In this document: in pieces, positions 35,381 through 44,700 of the stretch
Layout: each line of letters starts with the position of its first letter
Position numbering within the stretch: position 1 is the first letter of the stretch
DNA from: Phoenix dactylifera
Taxonomy: Eukaryota > Streptophyta > Magnoliopsida > Arecales > Arecaceae
DNA: 64,000 bases
Direction of reading: 5' to 3'
Assembly: GCF_009389715.1 (NCBI RefSeq)
Contig: NC_052395.1
Span: 24,043,482-24,107,481, forward strand
The notes under the pieces: generated by a model
Told to the model about the DNA's origin: nothing
What the model saw: only the letters and a program-made list of their open reading frames with translations
Database searches by the model: none
Program-made: the position numbers and the translations under genes

Positions 35381-35830
35381 AAATAGAAGAGAAAACCACA
35401 CCCGTGTAGCAGCTCCCACTGGACCCCCTACCACCAAAGAATATTCGATGCGGATAGACGAGATGACCATCCTTTACTCATACCATTCCAACTCATGGAT
35501 TATCCCATATATGAATACGTCACTCCAGCGCCACCTCAGTACCGGCGGACCAGATAGCAGCTCCATCGGACAAACCAAGCAGGGGGTATCCTGGTTTTTC
35601 TTTCTTTTTTTCTTCTTCTTTTTTTTTTAGAAATAGAAGAGAAAACCACACCCTTATAGCAACTCCCACTGGACCCCCTACCACCAGAGAATATTCGATG
35701 CGGGTAGACGAGATGACCATCCTTTACTCATACTATTCCGACTCATGGATTATCCCATGTACAGCGCCACCTCAGTACCAGCGGACCAGATAGCAGCTCC
35801 ATCGGACAAACCAGGTAGGGGGTATCCGGT
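35381..35830. repeat. Tandem duplication, unit about 250 bp
   Basis: Two consecutive units (about 35381-35620 and 35628-35830) share agaaatagaagagaaaacca, ctcccactggaccccctacc, gaatattcgatgcg, agacgagatgaccatcc and gaccagatagcagctcc, each introduced by a T/CTT-rich tract. The second unit lacks about 15 bases. Non-coding. Confidence 0.85.
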
Positions 35831-36792
35831 CCCCACATTAAATCGACGCTTGCACGTTTTGAACCTGGGTCACTCCGGTAAAATCTTAGCCCCATTCCAA
35901 CCATACTATCATCTTGGTGGCACCCCTCTTATACTTTTTCTGTAAAATTGTGGTGCATCATTCCATCTCTCTTTTACTCGAAAACAAAAATCACTTTTTA
36001 TACCTTGTTTAGACTGCTCTACGCGTGCTTCATTTTTTTTTTTTTTTTGAAAAAAGAAAAGAGAATCCGTTGTTTCCTTCTCCCTTCACACTCCGCGATA
36101 GCCATCTCGGTGAAAATCAATTCAAATTAGAAGTGTATTTAATAAATCACACATGATAAAGAATATTGAATTAAAAAAATCATTATGCCATGGGAATGCA
36201 TCCATTTATTAAATACTTTCTATTATTGATACGGCACATTATTGTTATATATTCCCACTCAAGATCCAACTTGATGGATGGACAAATTGACGAGCAAATT
36301 ATTCTACTTGATTGAGTTTGGAAAGCATCACACAATAATGGAGCTGATCTATAAAAGAGAGGATGCAAATATGTGCAGTTAGGATTATACGATTCACACA
36401 CAAGCAGTTGAGCTCTTATCATATCAATTGATCAGGATAATTAAGATATTCATTTTTAGGTGTTCCGTAATTGGGTGCCTTTTTTTATTTGTGATCTTGA
36501 CAGTTATGGTATTTTTTTTTCGGGCATGTTGAGATCGCATTGAGCAGTAACCGATCAATTTAATGGTTCGAAGATTTGATCGATCGTTGATTTTATTTAA
36601 ACATATGTTGCTATCTGGTTGACGAGCTGAGCTACCAGATAAGATTTTAGAAATGATAAATTAGAGCTATATTATTATATTTTTAAACTCGAAAAGAAGT
36701 TGTACAAATCAATGTTGCAATCAAATGAGAATAAATATGGATCAAGTTAGGAGAGCCTCATCACACAACCAAGTTGCAACATTGCACACGTC
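35831..36792. other. No gene seen
   Basis: AT-rich, with poly-T near 36032-36050. Includes the 3' flank of the downstream NHL gene. Confidence 0.5.
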
Positions 36793-37452
36793 CTAGAAGT
36801 AGATCGAGCACCTCTTGTCCCTGTACTCAGCCAGGAGGCTTCCATCGGGACCCACCACCACGTCGCATTGCACGTGCAACGTATGGTGGTGCGTGTCCCA
36901 AATCTTCACCTTGAACCGGATGCCCGATTTCAACTCGAACCGGAACTCGACCCGGCCGGCCGCGGCGTCATCCGCCAGCTGCGCTGCCAGCTTGTCCCCC
37001 GCCGCCGCCGCCGTCCCGGTGAGATCCCCGAGGACCAGCGTGGTGTTCTTGGGGGGCTGGTAGAACGGGTTCAGGACCGGACCGGAACCGACCAGCTGGT
37101 CTTTGTAGAAGACGGAGCCGTAGACGACGTCGTAGTAGATGCCGACATTCCTGTTCGGGTTGCGGTCGGTGACGTTGAAGGAGATGGGCGAGTTGAGGAG
37201 GGCGGGAGGCGGCTGGGCGATAGCGGGGGCGGAGAAGGAGGAGAGGTGGAAACGGGGGCGGTGGGGGCGGAGGCTGAGCCAGAGGATGAAGACGATGACA
37301 CCGGCTGAGAGGAGGAGAGAGAGGAGAACCGAGCAGACGCCCATGGCGAACCTCGTCGTCAGGCGCTCCCTGACCCAGCTGGTTCTGAACCGGGACCGGT
37401 GGGGATGGTACCGGGTTTGGGTCGGGACCGGTGACTGGAACGCGGACGACAT
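36793..37452 (-). CDS. NDR1/HIN1-like (NHL) protein, 219 residues
   Basis: Single-exon gene; ATG at 37450-37452, a start that gives a typical NHL length, whereas the open frame upstream has low-complexity, non-conserved sequence. A basic N-terminus (about 1-35, rich in Arg/Pro/Thr) is followed by a membrane segment MGVCSVLLSLLLSAGVIVF-ILWLSLRP (about 37-63) and an extracellular LEA_2 domain with DRNPNRNVGIYYD, NPFYQPPKNTT, RFELKSGIRFKVKIW and a final CDVVVGPDG and RCSIYF. NPN-VGIYYD and FYQ are family hallmarks. NHL proteins are plasma-membrane proteins linked to pathogen response and, for NHL26, phloem loading. Unlike the neighbour at 31874 it has no hydrophobic tail, so it should be anchored only by the N-terminal segment. 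Paralogue relation to that gene is distant. Confidence 0.83.
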   Translation of the reverse strand: MSSAFQSPVPTQTRYHPHRSRFRTSWVRERLTTRFAMGVCSVLLSLLLSAGVIVFILWLSLRPHRPRFHLSSFSAPAIAQPPPALLNSPISFNVTDRNPNRNVGIYYDVVYGSVFYKDQLVGSGPVLNPFYQPPKNTTLVLGDLTGTAAAAGDKLAAQLADDAAAGRVEFRFELKSGIRFKVKIWDTHHHTLHVQCDVVVGPDGSLLAEYRDKRCSIYF

Positions 37453-38398
37453 TGATGCGACTTTGGAGCAGGGAAAGTTTCTCGTGAATGGACGGTGACG
37501 GAATTCTCTTATGGATGTGGGGAAAGAACAGAGATGGTGGGCTACTCTTTCACTCTTTTTTTTTTTTGGCTGAGGAAGTAAGGAATATTTAAACTTTGCT
37601 TCTTTCTTGTTCATTAAGCTGATCATTGAACCAACCTAAATTGAGCCGACCCAAACCCGAGTTGGTCTAGTATGCGGGGTAGAACAAATTCAATTTTAGG
37701 TTAAAACATGAATGAATTAGTAAGATTAAGTTACAAAAACCTCCTAGGTCAGAGATAAATTACACTTGCATGAAAATTTTACGCTTATTCTTCTTAGACT
37801 TATTTTTATTCTATATTTCAATTCATAACTTAATAGAATGTTAGTCAAATCTTTAACTTTTAATGGGACCAAATATTATGTTAGAAATTTTTTTAAAAAT
37901 AATCAAAATAACCCTATAAAAACCTTCCGGAGATTTATATTTATTATACTTATATCCAATATTTTGTAAAAACCTATACTTACACCCATTAAATTGACAA
38001 TGTTAGTAAAGCCATTTATCTATTGTAAAAAGTCAAAATTACCTCTATAAAAAAATAAGGCTCCTCTTTCACTTTTCTGACTCTTGAAACTATTCGAAGT
38101 ATTACGTCTTCCCGGGTCTTTTTCTCTTCAAGATTAGGGATTCTTTCTCACTTCGCCACCCCACCACAAACGGCCAATGACAATCTTCCTTCCCAACCGA
38201 TATCCGATAATGAGCATCCTCTCCAACTAGCCTCCATCCTTCGAGATCACGTTTTGTTCTCGCTTCTTCGCCCACCGCATTATAGAGATCGAAGATGCCA
38301 GTGTATTATTTGCTGATTTCGAGTTCTACTTGTCTAATACTATAGAAATAATTTCTTAACATTGTCACTGTGAATGAAGATTCATGTATCCACATATG
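37453..38398. other. No gene; contains one copy of a dispersed repeat
   Basis: 37690-38060 resembles, in reverse orientation, 53260-53590 on the other side of the Gypsy insertion (shared text around ccatttatct/ccatttacct, tttacaaa and gatataagtgtaat). This is either one dispersed family present twice or an inverted pair. Otherwise AT-rich non-coding. Confidence 0.5.
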
Positions 38399-38403
38399 GA
38401 GTT

Positions 38404-39459
38404 TGTTGCTGGAAATTGGACCCGGGGGCAATCTTCGGTCGAGGAGAGGGAGCGGGGAGTGAATTCTCACGGCGGGGCGGCGGTCCGTCGGCGAGCGGCG
38501 TCCTCCGTCTAGGGCGGTCGGAGAGAAGGGGCGGCAGGTCCTCGTGGCGAAGCGGCGATCCGTCAGTTGGCGGCGTCCTCCGTCCGGGTGCCTGCACACG
38601 AACCGGTGGCCGGGTTTTCCGGCGCCGGCCCTCCGACGCTCAAGTCAGGGAGGGGGCAAATAGTGTAGAAAGGGAGATAAATAATGTCTGTAGAGTGTAT
38701 CCATCCTCCCTCCACCGTGGGGCCAAGGCTCCCTTTTATAGGCGGGGGTCGGTTTACCTGCGATGTAACAGGGCGAGGCCGTAGTACGGCTCGGCGTGTT
38801 GTTCAGGTCGGCGCATGGTTAAGCGAATCATTGCTCTGATGTCGGCGGTGAGGGCGTCGTATAACCCGAACTAGCACGCTGTCAGACGAATTATTGCATT
38901 GGTGTCGGAGGTATGGCCGAGATCGGAGACTTATCATAGTTGACTAGACTCTGCTGGGCTGATTTGCCGTGGAGAGCTGAGAGTCCGTAGATGACAGGAG
39001 CCATGCGCATTTATGGTGGAGTAAGCTGGAGATCCACATTTATTGTGGAGTAAGCCGGAGATCCGCATTTATTGTGGAGTAAGCCGGAGATCCGCATTTA
39101 TTGTGGAGTAAGCCGGAGATCCGCATTTATTGTGGAGTAAGCCGGAGATCCGCATTTATTGTGGAGTAAGCCGGAGATCTGCATTTATTGTGGAGTAAGC
39201 CGGAGGGTTACAGCGACCATGCGCAATAAATGCCAGAGGGGCGTCAGGGTATGGTCCTCGGCCAGACCTCTGAGGCGCACGGCCGTAGTAGGTGGCTGAC
39301 AAGAGTAGACCTCGAACATCGGGGTTTTTCTTAGGTCGGAGGTCTCGAGGTCGGGCGTTCCGAAGTCGGACGCCGACTTCGGCCGTCCGGGGTCGGAAGT
39401 TGTACGGCTTCTTTGGGGCATTTATGTCATTTGGGAAAAAAATCTTATTCTCCCCAACA
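38404..39459 (-). repeat. Left outer LTR, inverted
   Basis: 1,056 bp, reverse complement of 51929-52923 with about 13 substitutions plus a copy-number change in a 29-bp repeat. It is followed by ttaccccccgacttcc, the inverted polypurine tract. Confidence 0.95.
39015..39212. repeat. 29-bp tandem repeat in the left LTR, about six copies
   Basis: Unit ggagtaagccggagatccgc followed by atttattgt. About six full copies here against about four in the right LTR, which accounts for nearly all of the 61-bp length difference between the LTRs. Confidence 0.92.
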
Positions 39460-40359
39460 TTACCCCCCGACTTCCGAGTTCGAGCGACTTGTGGGCTCGG
39501 ACGTGGGAAGTAAAGTCTGTCACTGAGGTTGGGGGGCGAGTCTCGTCCGCCCCCTTGCGCTTCTCGGAGCTTTCATGGTGAAACCTGCGCCCTTTGGCGT
39601 CTCGAGGCTGCTTTATTCAGTGAGCTTATGATGAAGCTCGCACCATTACGCTTCTTGAAGCGGAGGTGGCGTCTCTTGAATCGCCAGGATCGCCTTACGG
39701 CGGATTAATGATGGGGGTCCTCGAGCTCGTCGAGGCGGTGCCTCAATCCCGTAATCGAGGCTTCTCGCTCATTAATGAGTGTGCCGTTACGGGGTTTAAA
39801 ACGGATACGCGGCGTGACCCAAGGTCGGACGCTTCCGATTTCGTGTTACTGGATCACAATTCCGGAGAGGTGGAGGCCACATCGAGGCTCCACGTGTCCC
39901 AGATCTTATTAAATGAGGGGAGCGGGGCAGCGTCCGCTCGTTCCTCAAGACGATTTGATTTTGCAGACCCATGATGAGGCCCCGAGATCCGATGGGACAA
40001 CGCTTCGATTTCGTACCCGATTTATTAATCCGGAGTGAATACGGTGCCTCGGCTTCCGAGGTCGACACGTGGCGCAACCCGATCGGGGGATGGAAACCGA
40101 CCCCATCGATCTGGGCCGTCAGGGGGGTCTATATAAACCCCTCGAGGTTGCCCTAAAGGTCTTGTTTGGCTGCTTCTTATTTTCGTTGCCTTTCTCCCTT
40201 GCTTCCTTTCTCAACCGAACCTTGCCGTCGGTGCCCGGAGCGATTTCCGGCGATGTCCAGTAGGTTTTCACCCTGTTTTTACTAGGGTTTCCTCTTTTCT
40301 TCTCCTCCCCAGCTTCCATTTTCTGCTTTTTTTAACTTTTATTTCGTTCTTCTGTGGGA

Positions 40360-40784
40360 ATGGGTTTGGGTCCTGAGGAAGTGGGATCGAGCCTGTCGGG
40401 GGAGGAGTTGGAGCTGATCCGCTCCCGGTTCTTCTTCCAGCCCGGGTTTCGTCTTGAAACTGCGGGGCCGGAGGACAGGGTGACGCAGCCGCCCCCAGGT
40501 CGGATCGCGGTCTACCGCGAGACACTTTGGGCTGGCCTGCGTTTTCCTACCCACGAGTTCGTGAGCCAGCTGCTGGCCGAGTACCAGCTCGTCCCGGCGC
40601 AGTTGGCTCCGAACTCGTGGAGGACCATAATCGGGTTCTTGTCCCTGTGCCTCGGGCACGGGATCCCGATCTTGGTAGGCCTCTTCCGCCGGTGTTTTCT
40701 GTTAAAGAAGAACCCGGCGGACGCAGGGTGGCTATACTTTGCCTTTCGGGGCGGTATGTCACTCTTCCAGGGTGCCCCTTCCTC
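40360..40784 (+). pseudogene. Truncated copy of the element's antisense gene, exon 1
   Basis: MGLGPEEVGSSLSGEEL and following to GGMSLFQGAP, matching the first two thirds of exon 1 of the gene at 48907-51028 (differences include Thr for Ala and Leu for Ser). It stops at the joint CCCTTCCTC (40776-40784), where sequence switches to the inverted primer-binding site. Cannot give a full protein. Confidence 0.88.
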
Positions 40785-41160
40785 TAGCGCCAACTGTTGC
40801 TGGAAATTGGACCCGGGGGCAATCTTCGGTCGAGGAGAGGGAGCGGGGAGTGAGTTCTCACGGCGGGGCGGCGGTCCGTCGGCGAGCGGCGTCCTCCGTC
40901 TAGAGCGGTCGGAGGGCCGGCGCCAGAAAACCCGGCCACCGGTTCGTGTGCAGGCACCCGGACGGAGGACGCCGCCAACTGACGGATCGCCGCTTCGCCA
41001 CGAGGACCTGCCGTCCCTTCTCTCCGACCGCCCTAGACGGAGGACGCCGCTCGCCGACGGACCGCCGCCCCGCCGTGAGAACTCACTCCCCGCTCCCTCT
41101 CCTCGACCGAAGATTGCCCCCGGGTCCAATTTCCAGCAACAGTTGGCGCTAGAGGAAGGG
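40776..41160. repeat. Central palindrome: two R-U5 ends and primer-binding sites head to head
   Basis: 40776-40914 and 41022-41160 are reverse complements over 139 bp with one mismatch. Each arm is 19 bp of primer-binding region plus 120 bp of U5. The 107-nt spacer continues as forward LTR sequence. Arm and spacer meet at GTCGGAG (40908-40914), a 7-mer found at both places in the normal LTR in opposite orientation. Confidence 0.95.
41142..41160 (+). other. Primer-binding site of the plus-strand Gypsy element
   Basis: gttggcgctagaggaaggg directly after the LTR end ...ccagcaaca. An inverted copy is at 40776-40794. The tRNA is not assigned. Confidence 0.75.
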
Positions 41161-41174
41161 CCCGAGTAGCAGTC

Positions 41175-41794
41175 ATGAAGTTGAGAAGTAAGGGAGCCTC
41201 TAACATCTCCCGGCGTCCCCCGCAAAGCCCTGGACACTCTGTCCAGAATTCTCCAACTCCGGCTGACCCAGTTCCTCTGGTCCAGCCGGAACAGTTCGAC
41301 GCCTTGGTACAGCAAGTCCAGGCCCTGGCCGCCGCCGTTCAGAGTTTGCGGCGCTTGGAAGCCTTACCTACGCTCCCCCCACGGGCTCAGACCCCGCCGG
41401 AGTGTCTCCCCAACGGCCCGGTTTTCCCAAGCCAAAACTTGCATGGCTCTTCTAGAGCCAACAACGGAGAACGAGCTTCTCCCCGGAGGGAGTTACCGGG
41501 AGAAGGTTTCGATCGGAGACCCCAACTTTCTGAGGCAGAGTCAGCCCCAGATCACCGTGAGCCGGCGCAAACCACAGCGACAATCCCACGGGTGGGGGAG
41601 CTCGACCGGAAAGTTGAGCATCTGGAGCGTCAGATTGCGGCGCTCCACAGCAAGAAGGCAAGACAAGAGGGAGACTTTGAGTTCAGCACCAAGTCCCCCT
41701 TCTCCCGCCAGATCGAGGATGGGCCGGTTCCCGCGAGGTTCAAAATGCCTCAGGTGGAACCCTACAACGGGACCTGGAGAGCTATCGGGCCCTC
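41175..41794 (+). pseudogene. Gag N-terminal part, shifted out of frame from pol
   Basis: ATG at 41175, 15 bases after the primer-binding site. The protein is Gln/Pro-rich with LDRKVEHLERQIAAL (coiled coil) and KMPQVEPYNGT, the conserved lead into the Tat Gag capsid domain. Right after YNGT (about 41773) some 20 bases typical of the domain are missing, so this frame runs on in the wrong register to 41885 while the capsid continues in the frame of 41795-46603. Gag of this copy is therefore broken by a small deletion. Confidence 0.8.
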
Positions 41795-44700
41795 ATGGCC
41801 CTACAAGGGTCCTCGGAGGCCATACTCTGCAAGGCCTTCCCAGCGACCCTCCGAGGGACCGCTCGGCTTTGGTTTTCTGGACTGAAGCCGAATACGGTGT
41901 CCTCTTTTGAGCAGCTCGGCAGGCAGTTCGCCACCAACTTCGCTGCCAGCCGGCGCCAGCGACGGACGTCAGACTCCCTCCTCGACATCAAACAGAAAGA
42001 GGGGGAGCCCCTCAAGGAGTACCTGGACCGCTTCACCGCCGCCACATGGGAGGTTCGCGAGCTAGACCAGTCGATGGCTATGTCGGCTCTGAAGACTGGG
42101 GTTCGCTCCTACCGATTCCTCTTCTCCATTGAGAAGAGCTTCCCGGCCGACTTCACTGAAATGTTGGCCCGAGCCCGGAAGTATGCCAAGGTCGAGGAGG
42201 CAGTTGCATCCAGGCGGGGGGCAATTGAGCCCGCCTCCAAGAAGCAGAAGAAACGCCGCGAGGAGCGCGGCCGACAAAGGAGCCGATCCCCCCGCCGAGA
42301 GAAGAACCTCCCCAGACTGAGAAGTCCGCCCCGACAGCAGAGGCGATCTCAGCAAAGGACCCCTCCTCGGCCGAGGTCCCCACCACGGCCTCGGACGTAC
42401 CCGGGAAAGTACGAGAACTACACACCCGTCAACGCTCCCCGGGCCGAGATTCTGATGGAAATCGAGGGTCGGGACTTCTTCCGACCCCCGCCTCCTATGC
42501 GAGACACGGGATTCCCCCGGAATCCCAGGAAGTATTGCCGCTTCCACCGAGATCGTGGGCACGACACGGAGGACTGCTACCAACTCCGGGATGAGATAGA
42601 AGCGCTCATCCGACGGGGAGTACTCAACCGGTTCGTGAGGAACCGACCTGAGGAAAGGAGGCCGGCGGAGAATGTCGTACCAACCAAAAATCCGGGCGAC
42701 AACAGGCCCATCGCCGGCACCATCAACATGATCGGGCGGGCCTCGGCAGGAACGGCCGCCCTGGGAGCACCCCCGAAGCGCCCACGTACTGGTGAAGTCA
42801 TCTCGTTCTCGGACGAGGACTTAGAAGGGGTCGAAACCCCCCATGATGACGCTGTGGTCATCTCTATGATTGTAAATAGGTTTGATGTAAAGCGTGTCCT
42901 AGTTGACAATGGAAGCTCAGCCAACATTTTGTATTATCATGCCTACCAAAAAATGGGATTAAGAGAAGGGCATCTCCGGAGAGTCAATGCCCCGTTGGTT
43001 GGGTTTACCGGAGATGCAGTCCCGGTTGAAGGTGAGGCTAGCTTCCTTGTCACAGTCGGCCTCGCCCCCCGGGAGAGCACAGTGAGGATGGACCTCTTGG
43101 TGGTCCGTCTGCCCTCGGTCTACAACGCCATCCTTGGGCGCCCAGGGCTAAATGCCCTTCGAGCCGTGGTTTCAACTCGCCATTTGCTCATGCGGTTCCC
43201 CACCGACCAAGGAGTAGGCGAGGTCCGCGGAGACCAGCTGGTCGCCAAGCAATGCTACATGGCGGCCCACACAGTAAAGCAACCAGCCGAGGCGCCGGAC
43301 CACCTGATGGGCCCTTCGCTGCCCATAGAAACCCTCGATGCGAGGGACACCCTCTGGAAGAAGCAAGTAGAGCCCGGTGAGCTCCTTATTCAAATCCCAC
43401 TACAAGAAAATTTTTCCGAGCTAACTGTGCAGGTCGGCTCCGGCCTCGGCGCCCGCGAGAGGGATTGCCTCGTCAGCTTCCTGCGGGACAACGCTGACGT
43501 CTTCGCCTGGTCGCCCGCGGACGTGCCAGGAATTGACCCTGAGATCATGGTCCACCGACTCCAGGTGAGACCGACCAGCCGGCCTGTAAAGCAGAAGAAA
43601 AGAGGCTCCGCCCCGGAACGACAACGAGCTGCGGCTGAGGAGGTGGACAAACTCCTCGGGGTCGGCTTCATCCGGGAGGTCTCCTACCCGGACTGGCTCG
43701 CCAACGTAGTCCTCGTAAAGAAGGCCAACGGGAAGTGGTGTATGTGTGTGGACTATACCGACCTGAACAAGGCCTGCCCGAAAGACAGCTTCCCCCTCCC
43801 GAGCATCGACCAGCTCGTCGACTCCACTTCAGGACACCAGCTGCTAACTTTTATGGACGCCTTTTCAGGGTACAATCAAATCCGAATGGCGCCAGAAGAC
43901 GAGGAGAAGACGACCTTCATCACCGACAAGGGCACCTACTGCTACAAGGTGATGCCCTTTGGCCTGAAGAACGCTGGGGCCACCTATCAGAGACTGGTCA
44001 GCCAAATTTTTAAAGACCAGATCGGCCGGAACATGGAGGTCTATGTGGACGACATGTTGGTAAAGAGCCGAGCGGCGGAACACCACATAGCCGATCTCAA
44101 CGAGACATTCGCCAAGCTCAGAAGATATCAAATGAAACTCAACCCGGCGAAGTGCGCGTTCGGGGTCACCTCGGGCAAGTTCCTGGGTTTCATAGTGACC
44201 CAGCGCGGAATTAAAGCCAACCCGGAGAAAATCCGGGCACTGCAAGAGATGTCGCCTCCAAAGACTGTTAAGGAGGTGCAACGGCTCGCAGGGCGGGTTG
44301 CCGCCCTGGGAAGGTTCGTCTCTCGGTCAGCCGAGCGATGCCTCCCCTTCTTCGAGAGCCTCAAACGGCCGAAAGACTTCCGGTGGACGGAAGAATGCCA
44401 GCAGGCCTTTGAGGAGCTTCGGAGCCTTCTGGCCTCTCCCCCGCTGCTCACCAAGCCCCAGAAAGGCGAGATTCTTTACTTATACTTGGCCGTCTCCCCA
44501 GCTGCAGTGAGCTCAGTTCTCGTCCGGGAAGAGGACAAGCTCCAAAAGCCGGTCTATTACACCAGCCGGGTTCTCAGGGATGCTGAGACCCGGTATTCTA
44601 AACTTGAGAAGACCATCTTCGCTCTCATCATCTCGGCTCGGAGACTCAGGCCTTACTTCCAAGCCCACACGATAGCTGTATTGACCGACCAGCCTATGAA

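Noticed and set aside
37453-37626. N-terminal extension of the NHL protein to 37626
   Set aside because: Lys/Ser-rich, non-conserved, starts far from family length; the ATG at 37450-37452 gives the usual NHL layout.
39015-39212. Regular 29-bp repeats resembling a CRISPR array
   Set aside because: Units are contiguous with no unique spacers, the repeat lies in LTR U3, and the genome is a plant.
40512-41315. A 267-residue minus-strand frame and its plus-strand counterpart across the central palindrome
   Set aside because: The mirror-like text arises from the inverted LTR ends and the antisense gene; no independent gene.
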